From NCBI GenBank assembly GCA_963737285.1, contig CAVTRT010000002.1, forward strand, positions 1,364,001 to 1,428,000: DNA of 64,000 nucleotides. The letters run 5' to 3'. This DNA is from Trebonia sp963737285 (lineage in GTDB: Bacteria > Actinomycetota > Actinomycetes > Streptosporangiales > Streptosporangiaceae). Both the position numbers and the translations under genes were made by a program. The stretch's first letter is position 1, and each line of letters begins with the position of its first letter. Positions 32,429 through 42,165 of the stretch are shown in pieces. The notes beneath the pieces are model-generated. The model saw only the letters and a list, made by a program, of their open reading frames with translations, ran no database searches and was not told where the DNA came from.

Positions 32429-34552
32429 GTGGATACCGATGGTGCGGCTATGACCGAGGCTGCGGGCAGCCTTCCGGTGAGGCTGACCAGCTTGGTAGGC
32501 CGGGAGCGTGAGCTGCGTGATCTCGCCGCCATGCTGCTCACGACCCGGCTGCTGACCCTGGTGGGGACTGGTGGCAGCGGCAAGACGCGGCTGGGCATCG
32601 CGCTTGCCTCGTCGGCGCGGTACCGGTTCTCGGATGGCGCGTGGTGGGTGGACCTGGCGGGCGTGACCGGCCACGGTCAGCTTCCGGGGACGGTGGCCGC
32701 GGCCCTGGGCGTGCTGCAGGCCCCCGGGCAGGACACGACCACCAGCGTGGTCAGGCACCTGCGGTCGCGGACGACGCTGATGGTGCTTGATAACTGCGAG
32801 CAGGTCGTGGCCGGGTGCGCGGAGGTGGTGGAGCGGCTGCTCACTTCGTGCCCGGGGCTGACCGTCGTGGCCACGTCGCGGGAGATGCTGGGCGTGCCGG
32901 GAGAGCGCGCCTTCCGGGTGGACGGTCTCGGCCTGCCCGCCCGGGACGAGGATGGCGCGGAGGCAGTGCAGCTGTTTGTCGAACGGGCACGGGCCATCAC
33001 CCCTGGCTACGCCGTTGGACCTGCCGACCGGGCGGCCGTCGCGAGGCTGTGCAGGAAACTTGACGGGCTGCCGCTGGCCATCGAGCTGGCCGCCGCGCAG
33101 GCGGGCATCCTGGGCGCCGTGGAGATCGCCCGGCGGCTTCGCAGCGCCACGGGTGTCCTGCGCAACCCCAGCCGCAGCGCGCCAGAGCGGCACCAGACGT
33201 TGCACGCGACGCTGGAGTGGAGCTACCGGCTGCTCAACGAGAAGGAGCAAGCCCTGTTCCGCCGCCTGTCATGCTTCAGTGGCTCGTTCTCGCTGCCCGC
33301 CGCCGAGGTGGTCACGGCGCTGGACGCAGTCGAGCCCGCTGACGTGGCCAGCCTGCTCGCCGCGCTTGTCGGCAAGTCGCTGGTCCTCGTGGCGGGACCA
33401 GGCGGCGAGTCAGGCTACCGGTACCGGATGCTGGAGACGATCCGCGCCTACAGCGCGGACGCGCTTGCCGCGAGCGGCGAACAGGCGGCGGTGCACGTGG
33501 CACACGCCGCGTACTACCTTTCCCTGGCGACGAGAGCGCAGGCCGGGCTGGAGGGGGCGGAGCAGGCACGCTGGCTGGACCAGCTGGGGCGCGACCACGA
33601 CAACATCAGGGCCGTGCTGGAGCGGGCGCTCGGGTCAGCGGAGCCGACCATCGTCGCCACCAGCGCTGCCGCTGACGGAGCGCATCTGGGTGCTCGCCTG
33701 GCCGCGCTGATGTGGCCGTTCTGGTACCGGCGCGGGGACTACCACGAAGCGCGGGCATGGCTGGAAAGAGCCACCGAGACTGTGCTTCGGGAGCCGGTGG
33801 CCGCGCTGGTGATGGCCGCGGTGCTCACCGGCGCCGGCGTGCTGGCGTTCCTGCAGTGTGACTACACGGTCGCCGCCGAGCGGCTCACCAAAGCCCGCGC
33901 GGTGTACGAGGAGGAAGGCGATCAGGTCGGGCTGGCCACCACGCTGCAGCGGCTCGGGGCGATCGCTCGCGAGGAGGGCCGGTACGCCGACGCCAGGATG
34001 CTGCACGAGGAGAGCCTGGCGATCTGGGAGGACCTGGCGGATCCAGTCGGCGTCGCCGCCTCGCAGGACTACCTCGCCTTCACCGCGTGGCTGGCGGGGG
34101 AAGCGGAACGGGCCGTTGAGCTTTCCGGCAAGGCGGTGGCCGGGTTCCGCGCCGCGCGGCTGAGGCAGGAGACTTCCGCCGCCCTGGTCAATCACGGGGT
34201 CGCGGTGTGGCTGTCGGGCGACCCGGAGCGCGGCGGTGCCCTGTTGCAGGACAGCCTGGACATCGCCACCCGGCTTGGCTACCAGGAGGGCATCGCGTGG
34301 GCGCTGAACGAACTCGCCGTGATCGTCGCCGACGATGACCCCGAGACCGCCGCGGACATGCTCGCCGAGAGCCTGGAGATCCACGCCAGCCTCGGCGACC
34401 GGTGGCGGGTCGCGAGCGTGGCGGAGGCGATCGCCAGCTTGGCCGCCCGCCCGTCCTTGGCGAGTTCGGTGCAGCCCGGCCGTCGCGACCGCACTCCTCG
34501 GTGGCGCCGCCGCGTTGCGCGAGTCGCTCGGCACGCCCGTGCCGCCCGCTGA
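32429..34552 (+). CDS. LuxR-type ATPase regulator, N-terminal part (frame broken)
   Basis: 707 codons from the GTG at 32429 (GGGAGGGGAGG just upstream). An NB-ARC-like ATPase has Walker A GTGGSGKT in LLTLVGTGGSGKTRLGIALA and Walker B-type TTLMVLDNCEQVV; TPR-like helices follow to about codon 680. The family needs a C-terminal LuxR HTH, but this frame leaves the conserved sequence near 34470 and ends without one. The rest of the gene is found in two other frames (next entry). As read, the product could still bind ATP and ligand but not DNA. Divergent from the 1529-residue secreted protein. Confidence 0.8.
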   Translation: MDTDGAAMTEAAGSLPVRLTSLVGRERELRDLAAMLLTTRLLTLVGTGGSGKTRLGIALASSARYRFSDGAWWVDLAGVTGHGQLPGTVAAALGVLQAPGQDTTTSVVRHLRSRTTLMVLDNCEQVVAGCAEVVERLLTSCPGLTVVATSREMLGVPGERAFRVDGLGLPARDEDGAEAVQLFVERARAITPGYAVGPADRAAVARLCRKLDGLPLAIELAAAQAGILGAVEIARRLRSATGVLRNPSRSAPERHQTLHATLEWSYRLLNEKEQALFRRLSCFSGSFSLPAAEVVTALDAVEPADVASLLAALVGKSLVLVAGPGGESGYRYRMLETIRAYSADALAASGEQAAVHVAHAAYYLSLATRAQAGLEGAEQARWLDQLGRDHDNIRAVLERALGSAEPTIVATSAAADGAHLGARLAALMWPFWYRRGDYHEARAWLERATETVLREPVAALVMAAVLTGAGVLAFLQCDYTVAAERLTKARAVYEEEGDQVGLATTLQRLGAIAREEGRYADARMLHEESLAIWEDLADPVGVAASQDYLAFTAWLAGEAERAVELSGKAVAGFRAARLRQETSAALVNHGVAVWLSGDPERGGALLQDSLDIATRLGYQEGIAWALNELAVIVADDDPETAADMLAESLEIHASLGDRWRVASVAEAIASLAARPSLASSVQPGRRDRTPRWRRRVARVARHARAAR

Positions 34553-34968
34553 GCGCACCGCCCACAGCCGTTGCGTCCGCTCGCTGCGGGAGCAGCTCGG
34601 CCGCAGGTTCCAGGGCACCTGGGACCGGGGGCACACGATGACGCTCGACGAGGCTCATCGACGCGTCGCTGCGGGCGGCGCGCGCCGTGCAAGACCCCCT
34701 CGCTCACCAGGGGGATCTCGCGGAAGGCGTGGCCGGCCAGCCGCCTGCGGTCCCCGCCCAAGACGGGCTGCACGGACTGACCGAGCGCGAGTTCGACGTG
34801 CTTGCACTGCTCGGTGCGGGCCTGACCAACCGGGAAATCGGCGCCCGGCTGCTGATCAGCACCGGGACGGCAGGCGTCCACGTGTCGAACATCCTCCGCA
34901 AGCTGGGGGCATCCAGCCGCGCGCAGGCGGTCGGGATAGCGCACCGCCTCGGCATCGTCGAACGGTAA
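34553..34968 (+). pseudogene. detached C-terminal part of the LuxR-type regulator
   Basis: Conserved sequence goes on in two further frames. One (from about 34480) reads ALLGGAAALRESLGTPVPPA and SLREQLGRRFQGTWDRGHTM up to LDEA. The next (from about 34656) reads IDASLRAARAVQDPLAHQGD and then the HTH LTEREFDVLALLGAGLTNRE, STGTAGVHVSNILRKLGASS. Each step equals one extra base; the second is at GCTCATCGAC (34653). A GTG or TTG inside could at most start a stand-alone HTH of about 90 residues (34687-34968). Real decay and sequence error cannot be told apart here. Confidence 0.75.
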
Positions 34969-35010
34969 CCGCCACCACTCCCGCTGCTTGCGTGTGGCAG
35001 AGCGCGGACG

Positions 35011-35967
35011 TCAGCGGCCCGCGGCGTACATCCGCCGTACGACGTCTTCGATGTCGGGTTCCTCCACGGTGAGGTCGAGTACTTCCGCCTTATCTGAGAC
35101 GGCGGCCAGCACTTTCGCCGCCGTAGTCTGCTCTGCGTTGAACGCGAGCCGCTGCCGCAGTCCCCCGGCCTCCGAGGAAAGGTGCCGAGCGCCGTCCAGG
35201 CCGGTCAGGTCCGGCACGGGCCGGGCCATGTCGACGACGAGCACCCGCTCGGCGCCCGCGGTCCGAGACAGCCCGGGCAGGTCCCCGTCGTAGGCGAGCC
35301 GGCCGTGGTCGATCACCAGGATCCGGTCGCACAGCCGCTGCACGTCACCCATGTCGTGCGTGGTGAGCAGCAAGGTGGTGCCGTGCCGGCGGCGCTCGCC
35401 GACCAGGAACTCCCGCAGCCGCTGCTTGGACAGCACGTCCAGGCCGATGGTCGGCTCGTCCAGGATCACCAGCCGTGGTGAGTGCAGCAGCGCGGCCGCG
35501 ACTTCGGCGCGCATCCGCTGCCCCAGGGACAGCTGCCGCACCGGGACGGACAGGAAGCCGCCGAGCTCGAGTTGCTCGACGAGCTCGGCGCTGCGGCTGC
35601 CTTCCGCGGACCTAGTCAGCGCGTGGATCGCGGCCAGGATGCGGAACGACTCACGCACCGGCAGGTCCCACCACAGCTGCGAACGCTGGCCGAAGACCAC
35701 CCCGACCTGCCGCGCGAGCCGTCGCCGGTCCGGCACCGGGCGCAACCCGCAGGTGAGCACGCTGCCTGCGGTGGGTACCAGGATTCCGGTGAGCATCTTG
35801 ATGGTGGTCGACTTCCCGGCGCCATTCGCGCCGATGTAGCCCACGGCCTCGCCGGGCTCGATCGCGACAGTGAGGCCGTCGACCGCGGTGAGCAGCCGCC
35901 TGCGCTTCCCGTCGCGTATCCGGAACTCGCGGGTGAGGCCGTCGGCCTCGATGATCGCGCCGGTCAT
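35011..35967 (-). CDS. ABC-2 exporter ATP-binding protein
   Basis: A 318-residue ATPase: Walker A GANGAGKST in AVGYIGANGAGKSTTIKMLT, signature LSLGQRMR, Walker B RLVILDEPTIGLD, switch His in LLLTTHDMGDVQRL, and a C-terminal extension after the core. Wording and the two permease neighbours match the COG4586/COG4587/COG3694 exporter group. ATG 35967 has GGGAGG upstream and overlaps the permease stop by four bases. Substrate unknown; such systems export drugs, lipids or peptides. Confidence 0.9.
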   Translation of the reverse strand: MTGAIIEADGLTREFRIRDGKRRRLLTAVDGLTVAIEPGEAVGYIGANGAGKSTTIKMLTGILVPTAGSVLTCGLRPVPDRRRLARQVGVVFGQRSQLWWDLPVRESFRILAAIHALTRSAEGSRSAELVEQLELGGFLSVPVRQLSLGQRMRAEVAAALLHSPRLVILDEPTIGLDVLSKQRLREFLVGERRRHGTTLLLTTHDMGDVQRLCDRILVIDHGRLAYDGDLPGLSRTAGAERVLVVDMARPVPDLTGLDGARHLSSEAGGLRQRLAFNAEQTTAAKVLAAVSDKAEVLDLTVEEPDIEDVVRRMYAAGR

Positions 35968-36815
35968 CCGCCGCCTCCCTGGTAGTGACGCAGTCCCCAG
36001 CGCCAGCACGCCATCCCCATCAGCCACGACCACACCGCGGCGGCGGGGGCGCACCAGCCTAGCCAGGCCGGCAGCCAGGCCGGGCCGGGCAGGCCGAGTA
36101 TCGCCACCGTGGGCAGGTACGCGGTGAAGGCCATGGGGAAGAAGAACCCGAACACGAGCTTGACGGGCCGCGACCAGACCGCGGCGGGCTGGGTGGCGGC
36201 ATAGCGCCCGCCGTAGACGAAGGCGTTGGTCATCTCCGCGCCGTCGAGGAGGAAGAACTGCAGCCCGGCCGCCCACACGAACAGTCCCGTGAACGTGGCA
36301 TACCCGCTGACCAGCCCGAGCGCCAGCAGCACCAGGGTGCGCGGGCCCCACGGCACTGCGGAGGTGGCCAGGCCGATACCCAGTGCGGCCGCCCCGACCG
36401 CTGCCCGGGCCAGCCGGCGCAGCGAGATGTCGCTAGTGATCAGCTGCGCCAGGATCGGCTGCGGGCGCAGGTAGAAGGCGTCCAGGGTGCCGGCCCGCAG
36501 GAAGTCCGGCAGGGTGTCGAGGTGGCCGAACGAGAGGTCGGCCAGGGAAAAGGAGAGATCGGCCATGCCGAAGACGAGCAGGATCTGGTTGAAGCGCATC
36601 CCGCCCAGGGCGCTGACATTGCTGAACAGCACCCAGACCTCGGCCAGTTCAACCAGGCCGACTAGCGCGGAGCTGCCAAGGTCAAGGGCGAAGCTGGTCC
36701 GGTAGGCGCGCTGCGAGCGGGCGTGTGAGGCAAGGACGGCGCGGTAGGGCCGCAGCCTCTCGCGCAGCCCGGCGGCCTGCGCCGCCTCCGCGTCAGGTAT
36801 CCCGGTGCTACCCAC
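35964..36815 (-). CDS. ABC-2 family permease subunit
   Basis: A 283-residue membrane protein with six predicted helices (for example LVGLVELAEVWVLFSNVSAL, LVLLALGLVSGYATFTGLFV, KLVFGFFFPMAFTAYLP). It carries the family piece HLDTLPDFLRAGTLDAFYLRP, which corresponds to VKDGQVAVDFLRPV in the other permease. GTG 36815 overlaps the upstream permease stop by eight bases; its 3' end overlaps the ATPase start. The two permeases probably form a heterodimer. Confidence 0.85.
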   Translation of the reverse strand: MGSTGIPDAEAAQAAGLRERLRPYRAVLASHARSQRAYRTSFALDLGSSALVGLVELAEVWVLFSNVSALGGMRFNQILLVFGMADLSFSLADLSFGHLDTLPDFLRAGTLDAFYLRPQPILAQLITSDISLRRLARAAVGAAALGIGLATSAVPWGPRTLVLLALGLVSGYATFTGLFVWAAGLQFFLLDGAEMTNAFVYGGRYAATQPAAVWSRPVKLVFGFFFPMAFTAYLPTVAILGLPGPAWLPAWLGWCAPAAAVWSWLMGMACWRWGLRHYQGGGG

Positions 36816-37614
36816 CTTGCACCTCCAGCCGCCGGCGGCCCGCGCGGGTGAGTAGCTGGCCGATCGCCACCACCCCGGCCAGCCACCCCAGCTGGGCTAG
36901 CACCAGCTGGGCGGCGCCTCCGGCGCCGCCCAGCCCGGACAGCACGTCGACGGGGTACATCATGATGGAGGGAAACGGCGTGACCGCGGCGACGATCCGC
37001 AGCCACTGCGGGAACAGCGCGATCGGCACGTAGAGCCCGCCCAGGAAGCCGGAGGCGAGCATGTAGAGGATCTGCAGGCCGCGCGTCTCCACCAGCCAGA
37101 ATCCGGCCACCGCGATCAGGTAAACCGTCGCCGCTGAGATGACGATGCCCAGCACCAGGCTGACCGCTCCGAGCAGGTAGAACACGGGGGACGCTGGCAG
37201 CTGCATGCCAATCGTCACGGCTCCGAGCAGCACCGACGGCAGTCCGCGCGGGATGAGAGCGAACAGGGACGCGCCGGCCTCGGTGGCGATCATTGCCGCC
37301 TGCAGGTCGACGGGCCGCAGGAAGTCGACCGCGACCTGGCCATCCTTGACCCGCAGCGCGAGGTCGGTGCGGCCGTTCAGGTTGACCGAGCCGAGCAGCC
37401 CCTGGGAGAGCCAGACGTAAGTGCTCATCGAGGCGGTGTCGTACCCGTGCAGCTGGCCGCCCGCGGCCCGGACGGTGGCGAACAGGATTGACACCTTCAG
37501 CAGCCCGAAGGTCAGGTTGGCGACGAGGCCGCCCAGCGCGGCAAGCCGGTACGCCGACTGGCGACGGAAGCCGGCCACCAGGAGCCGCCAGTACACCCGG
37601 GCCGTCGCGCGCAT
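36808..37614 (-). CDS. ABC-2 family permease subunit, first gene of operon
   Basis: A 268-residue membrane protein with six predicted helices, among them LAALGGLVANLTFGLLKVSI, VFYLLGAVSLVLGIVISAAT and ILYMLASGFLGGLYVPIALF. The ATG at 37614 (AGGA five bases upstream) is chosen over the longer frame to 37755, whose extra part has no family likeness and would overlap the divergent acyltransferase. First of three overlapping exporter genes. Confidence 0.85.
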   Translation of the reverse strand: MRATARVYWRLLVAGFRRQSAYRLAALGGLVANLTFGLLKVSILFATVRAAGGQLHGYDTASMSTYVWLSQGLLGSVNLNGRTDLALRVKDGQVAVDFLRPVDLQAAMIATEAGASLFALIPRGLPSVLLGAVTIGMQLPASPVFYLLGAVSLVLGIVISAATVYLIAVAGFWLVETRGLQILYMLASGFLGGLYVPIALFPQWLRIVAAVTPFPSIMMYPVDVLSGLGGAGGAAQLVLAQLGWLAGVVAIGQLLTRAGRRRLEVQGG

Positions 37615-37698
37615 AGGAGTCCTGATCCTACTTCCGCGCCCAGCGAATTCCGAGCGAATATTGGCGGACATACGCGGGCCGGCGATGATCTGGGCGGC

Positions 37699-39165
37699 AT
37701 GTCCGTCGTTTCCGCGCAAACACGCCGCGCCCTGGAAGCGCAGTCTCATGAACATGCCCCAGGCCGGCTAGCCGTCCTTGATTCTGGGGCCGGTGGCGGT
37801 GAGCTTGGGAACGTGACCCGGAATCGCTACGCGGACCTGCTGAGGGTCCTCGCCATCGGCGGCGTGATCTACGGCCACTGGCTGCTGGTTTCTGCCAGGT
37901 ACGCCAGCGGGCGCCTGTCGGGGGTGGACGCGCTGCGGTACGTCGCCTGGGGACAGTGGGTCACCTGGGTGTTCCAGGTCTTGCCGGTCTTCTTCCTCGT
38001 AGGCGGGTACGTGAACGCCCAGTCCTGGGCGGCGCACCACGCCGCCGGGGAGACCTGGACGCAGTGGGTCCGTGACCGGGTCCTGCGGCTGCTGTGGCCG
38101 ACGGCGGTGTACGTCATCGTCGTGGTGGCGGCCGTCACGATCGCGCGGGCGGCGGGCGTGGCCCGCGCCGAGGTTGCCGAGGTGGGCTGGCTCGTCGGCC
38201 TGCACCTGTGGTTCCTTCCGGTCTACATAGCGCTGATCGCGCTGACCCGGGTCATGCTCGCCGCGCACCGCCGCTGGGGCCTGGCCGTGCCGGCCGTCAT
38301 GGCCGTCGCGGCAGGACTGGTGAACGTGGCCGTGGCCGACGCGCACCTGCGCGCCATCGGCTACCTGAACTACCTGCTGGTGTGGGGATCGATCCACCAG
38401 TGGGGCTTCGCCTGGCAGGACCAGTCCCTCACGTCGCCTCGGTGGCGCCCCTACGCGCTGGCCGCCAGCGGCGCAGCCTTCCTTGCCGGGCTGCTGGCAG
38501 CACGGGCCTTCAGGCCGGACATGGTCGGGTCCGGCAACACCAACCCGCCATCGATCGCGCTCCTCGCGTTCGCCGCGGCCGAGTGCGGACTGGTCTTGCT
38601 GGCCGAGCGGCGGGTGTCGCGATGGCTGGCCGCAGGCCACCGGTGGCACCTGGTCCGGAAACTCAACGCCCAGGTCATGAACGCCTACCTGTGGCACTTC
38701 GTGCCAGCGATCATCATCGCGGTGGCGTTCTACCCCACGGGCATCCTGCCGCAGCCCGCCGTCGGCTCGCTGCAGTGGTTCGAGCTGCGGCTCGCCTGGT
38801 TCGCGCTCCTGACCGTGGTGCTCGTGCCACTGGTCATGGCGGTCACGCTGGCGATGAGGCCGATGCTCGCGCTGCCCGAAGGCCTCGGGCGCCCCGGTCC
38901 CTGGTCGCCAGTCCTGCTGCTGGCAGGGCTCGCCGCCTCATCGGTAGGCCTGGGCATGCTAGCCATCCACGGCTTCGCGCCAGGTGGCCACCCGCCGGTC
39001 GGCGTGCTCACGGCCAGCGCGGCCGGCCTGATCGTGACGCTGTTCACCGGCCGTGCCAACGCCTGGGACACGAGGCGGAAGGCACTTCCGCCAGCGACCG
39101 CAGCATCCTCGCGCGGCGTCTTACGCTCACGCCAGCGGGTGTCGGACGTGATCAGGTGCCGTTAG
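37699..39165 (+). CDS. acyltransferase-3 family membrane protein
   Basis: A membrane acyltransferase with about ten helices. Family features are RNRYADLLRVLAIGGVIYGH at the start, FQVLPVFFLVGGYVNAQSW, LHLWFLPVYIALIAL, and KLNAQVMNAYLWHF. These enzymes move acyl groups onto sugars, lipids or peptides at the membrane. If started at ATG 37699 it has a 38-residue polar lead; GTG 37813, directly before the conserved RNRYADLL, may be the true start. Divergent from the ABC exporter, so an acylated export product is conceivable but unproven. Confidence 0.85.
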   Translation: MSVVSAQTRRALEAQSHEHAPGRLAVLDSGAGGGELGNVTRNRYADLLRVLAIGGVIYGHWLLVSARYASGRLSGVDALRYVAWGQWVTWVFQVLPVFFLVGGYVNAQSWAAHHAAGETWTQWVRDRVLRLLWPTAVYVIVVVAAVTIARAAGVARAEVAEVGWLVGLHLWFLPVYIALIALTRVMLAAHRRWGLAVPAVMAVAAGLVNVAVADAHLRAIGYLNYLLVWGSIHQWGFAWQDQSLTSPRWRPYALAASGAAFLAGLLAARAFRPDMVGSGNTNPPSIALLAFAAAECGLVLLAERRVSRWLAAGHRWHLVRKLNAQVMNAYLWHFVPAIIIAVAFYPTGILPQPAVGSLQWFELRLAWFALLTVVLVPLVMAVTLAMRPMLALPEGLGRPGPWSPVLLLAGLAASSVGLGMLAIHGFAPGGHPPVGVLTASAAGLIVTLFTGRANAWDTRRKALPPATAASSRGVLRSRQRVSDVIRCR

Positions 39166-39198
39166 GCGTTCGATATCAATCAGCAACTAGGACGAAAC

Positions 39199-39230
39199 GT
39201 TGCAAATCGATGATCAATCTCGATAGCAAC
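39199..39230. promoter_or_regulatory. imperfect dyad upstream of the APC permease
   Basis: GTTGC-AAA-TCGA (39199-39210) and TCGA-TA-GCAAC (39220-39230) face each other in an AT-rich patch 39-70 bases before the permease start. A candidate operator; no adjacent regulator gene points to its binder. Confidence 0.4.
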
Positions 39231-39268
39231 TATTTCACCTGGTTTCCCACGCGAAGGCGAGTGCGCAC

Positions 39269-40738
39269 ATGGGAATGGAGACGACGACCATCTCGGCACC
39301 GGCTGGGCTGCGGCGCGACGCGATCGGCCTGCGGGAGGTGCTCTTCCAGTCGATCACCGGCATGGCACCCGGGGCGGCGGTCGCCGCCTCGATCCCGGCG
39401 GGGGCCGCGTATGCCGGCGGGTCGCTGCCGCTGGCCATGGTCTTCGCGCTAGTCGCCTGCCTGTTGACGGCGTCCTCGATCGGGCTGCTCGCCCGCGAGA
39501 TGCCGGCCGCCGGATCGCTTGCGACCTACGCGGCCCGCGGCCTGCACCCGGCGGCTGGGTTCCTCACCGCGTGGGGGTACGTGCTGGTCGCGGTCCTGAT
39601 CCCCCCGCTGGTGCTGCTGCAGCTCGGCTTCACCGTCGCGACCACCATCAACGGCGACTTCGCAGGCTACCCGGCGAACCTGTGGTGGCCGTGGTCGATC
39701 GCGGGGGCAGTGATCGTGCTCGCGGCCGGCTACTACGGCATCCGGACCTCGGCGCGGCTGGGCACCATCCTCGGCCTGTCCGAGATCGCGGTGTTCCTCG
39801 TGCTCGCGATCTTCTTCATCGTGCACGCGGGCGGGCACAACACGCTGTCAGTGTTCGGCACCGGGCATACCCCGAGCGGGTACAAGGGAATCACCGGGGT
39901 GATCGCCGGGTCGGTCTACACGGTGCTCGCGCTCAGCGGGTTCGAGGGAGCGACCCCGCTCGCCGAGGAGAGCAAGGACCCGAAGCGGACCGTGCAGAAG
40001 GCCGTCTTGCTCTCCACGCTCGGAATCGGCATCTTCTACGTGCTCACCACCTACGCCGCCGACGTCGCGTTCGGGCCGGGCTTCTTCGCCACGTTCGCCA
40101 GTTCCGGCGCCAGTTCCTGGGAGGGCATGGCGCGGAACCTGTACGGGCTGTTCTGGTTCTTCGTCTTCCTGGCGATCGTCAACTCCACCATCGGCAACGC
40201 CAACGCCGGGGTGAACGTCGCCTCCCGGATGTCGTTCGCGATGGGCCGCATCCACGCGTTCCCGGCCGCACTGGCGAGGGTGCATCCCAGGCACCTCTCG
40301 CCCGTGCTCGCGATCGCGCTCTCCTTCGTGGCGACCTGCGCGATCACGCTTGGCCTCGGCCTGGCCTACAACCCGGTGAACGCGTTCGCGATGACCGGCA
40401 CCGGGATCGTCATCGTTTTGGTGCCTATCTACATCCTGATGAATGTCGCGTGCATCGGCTACTTCGCGCGCGCCGCCAACCGGGGCGGCCGGCGGTGGAA
40501 CCCGTTCCTGCACCTGATCGTTCCGGTCCTCGGGGTCGCGACCTTCGTCCCCGCGTGGCTGACCTCAGCCGGCATCAAGGTGTTCTCGTTCGTGGTGCCG
40601 CTCACCGCGCCGTCTTCATACATGGGGCCGGGCGTAGCCGGGTTCATGGTGCTCGGCATCATCTACCTGGCCTACCTGTACGCCACGAACCCGCAGCGGG
40701 TCACCGAGGTTGGCCTTGTCCACCTCGACGAGCCGTAA
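39269..40738 (+). CDS. APC-family amino acid/polyamine permease
   Basis: A 489-residue membrane transporter with about 12 helices. The APC start motif is LREVLFQSITGMAPGAAVAA SIPAGA, read as one stretch; helix 6 and its loop show SGFEGATPLAEESKDPKRTV, typical of amino acid permeases. Likely takes up an amino acid or amine by proton symport; the substrate cannot be read from the sequence. A weak GAAGG precedes the ATG. The 3' end overlaps a broken antisense gene by about 120 bases. Confidence 0.9.
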   Translation: MGMETTTISAPAGLRRDAIGLREVLFQSITGMAPGAAVAASIPAGAAYAGGSLPLAMVFALVACLLTASSIGLLAREMPAAGSLATYAARGLHPAAGFLTAWGYVLVAVLIPPLVLLQLGFTVATTINGDFAGYPANLWWPWSIAGAVIVLAAGYYGIRTSARLGTILGLSEIAVFLVLAIFFIVHAGGHNTLSVFGTGHTPSGYKGITGVIAGSVYTVLALSGFEGATPLAEESKDPKRTVQKAVLLSTLGIGIFYVLTTYAADVAFGPGFFATFASSGASSWEGMARNLYGLFWFFVFLAIVNSTIGNANAGVNVASRMSFAMGRIHAFPAALARVHPRHLSPVLAIALSFVATCAITLGLGLAYNPVNAFAMTGTGIVIVLVPIYILMNVACIGYFARAANRGGRRWNPFLHLIVPVLGVATFVPAWLTSAGIKVFSFVVPLTAPSSYMGPGVAGFMVLGIIYLAYLYATNPQRVTEVGLVHLDEP

Positions 40739-41261
40739 CCCCTGCGAGCTGTTGGCGCCCTTAAGCGCGTCCGGGGGCGGGAGCAGGAAGAACCAGGCGT
40801 TCAGCACGCCGCTGATGAACGCCACGAGCGCGGCGGGCAGCAGCAGGTACAAGCCGGCATCCGCGCCGCACGCCAGGGCGGCCCCGCTGGCCACGAACAG
40901 CAGCATGACGAACAGGCTGGGGGTCTTGCGGTTGAACATGGCGATTAGCCGCCGGTCGTCGTCGCCCAGCCCGCGCTTCATGCTCGCGGCGCTCATCAAG
41001 ACCACGCTCGCGATCACCCCGGTGGCGATGAAGCTCGCCGCCCAGCACCCAGTCGGCCTGGTCGGGGGCCAGCAAGGCCATGGCCATCGCCAGCGGGACC
41101 AGGAACATCACGAGCGTCTGCGCCGCGCTCGCGCGCAGCCCCCGGTGCCCGGCGATCCGGGTAGCGTTCAGCGACACGGCGACGAACAGCAGCCCGGTCA
41201 GCGCCCCGCTGGTGGCCCCGGTCACCTCGGCGAACCCCTGCCAGTCAACGGGCGCGGTCAT
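40616..41261 (-). pseudogene. small four-helix membrane protein, frameshifted
   Basis: From ATG 41261 the frame reads MTAPVDWQGFAEVTGATSGA, LTGLLFVAVSLNATRIAGHR and TLVMFLVPLAMAMALLAPDQ, then degenerates. The continuation IATGVIASVVLMSAASMKRG, PSLFVMLLFVASGAALACG and LLLPAALVAFISGVLNAWF is in another frame. One extra base in GAGCTTCATCGCC (about 41028-41035) accounts for it. The joined protein is a conserved actinobacterial membrane protein of unknown function. The last 40 codons run antisense into the permease and are probably not part of the original gene. Confidence 0.7.
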
Positions 41262-41314
41262 CCGGGGCTCGGCGTGCCGAAAGCGCCATCCCATGCCATC
41301 ACAGGCACGATCCT

Positions 41315-41352
41315 GCCACGCGGGACGTTTCCGCGGAAATATCCCGCGTGGC
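41315..41352. terminator. stem-loop between two broken genes
   Basis: GCCACGCGGGA (41315-41325) pairs with TCCCGCGTGGC (41342-41352), and the loop holds the palindrome TTTCCGCGGAAA. It lies just past the end of the LysM protein gene on the minus strand and is probably its terminator. Confidence 0.8.
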
Positions 41353-41384
41353 GCTTGGGTAAGCGGATCAATCGAGGGAGCAGA

Positions 41385-42132
41385 TCAGCAGCCGTCGTAG
41401 GCCGACCAGTTGGACGCACCGCCGGCCGCGATGGCGTTGTCGAACACCTGGTTCTGCTCGGCCACGCTCGCGTCGCCGAAGTCGGCTGGGTTGCCGCCGT
41501 ACTCGGCCCAGGTCGACGAGCTGAACTGGTACAGGCCGTAGTGGCCACTGCTGTTCATGACCTGGCTGTTGCCGCCAGACTCGGCGGCGATCACGCACGA
41601 CTGGAATCCGCCGCCGCCACTGTAGGTGCTGGTGTCCGCCGCGGGCTCCGATTGGGCGGGAGCCGCCGGAGCGTACGTGGTGACGGCACTGCTGGCCGTC
41701 GCCGGCGCCGGCGCGCGCCAGAGCCGACGGTGCCGCCGGGATCTTGGCGGGCTTGACCGGGACCGTCAGTACCTGCCCCACCGCGATCTCGTCCGCGTAG
41801 TGGATCTTCTTGTGGTTGGCCCAGTAGAGCGCCGGCCAGTAGTCCGGGTCCTTGTAGAAGTGCTCCGCGATGGCGCTCAGCGTGTCACCGGACTTCACGG
41901 TGTACGCGGCTGGGATCGTAGCCTTGCGCGTCGCCACTGGCCGAACGGCCGCTAGCAACGTGCCGCGAACAGTCGCCGTCGCGGGCGAGTGATGTGCTGG
42001 CGCTTGCGTGGCCGCCGAGGCGGTGGCAGGTGCATTGGCCAGGGCGAATGCCGCCATGCCGGCCATGCCGACGGCAATGCCCGGCAGCCGACGGGGGAGG
42101 CGGATTCGTCCTGAGCTAGCTCGGTACCCCAA
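41385..42132 (-). pseudogene. LysM plus lysozyme-like cell-wall protein, frameshifted
   Basis: TTG 42132, five bases after GGAAGGA, opens a signal peptide (IAVGMAGMAAFALANAPATA) and a LysM domain (YTVKSGDTLSAIAEHFYKDP with IAVGQVLTVPV). The frame is then lost in GC-rich sequence near 41711-41719. The other frame holds an Ala/Pro linker and a transglycosylase/Rpf-like domain with probable catalytic Glu in CVIAAESGGNSQ, then SSGHYGLYQFSSSTW and SNWSAYDGC. One extra base would explain it. Joined, it is a normal secreted peptidoglycan hydrolase; as read, the LysM part is cut from the catalytic part. Confidence 0.75.
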
Positions 42133-42165
42133 AGGGTTCCTTCCCGAGAAGGTCGCGCTCACGAT

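Noticed and set aside
38094..39452. 452-codon frame overlapping the acyltransferase and the permease start
   Set aside because: Out of frame with two well-supported genes and without any recognisable domain.
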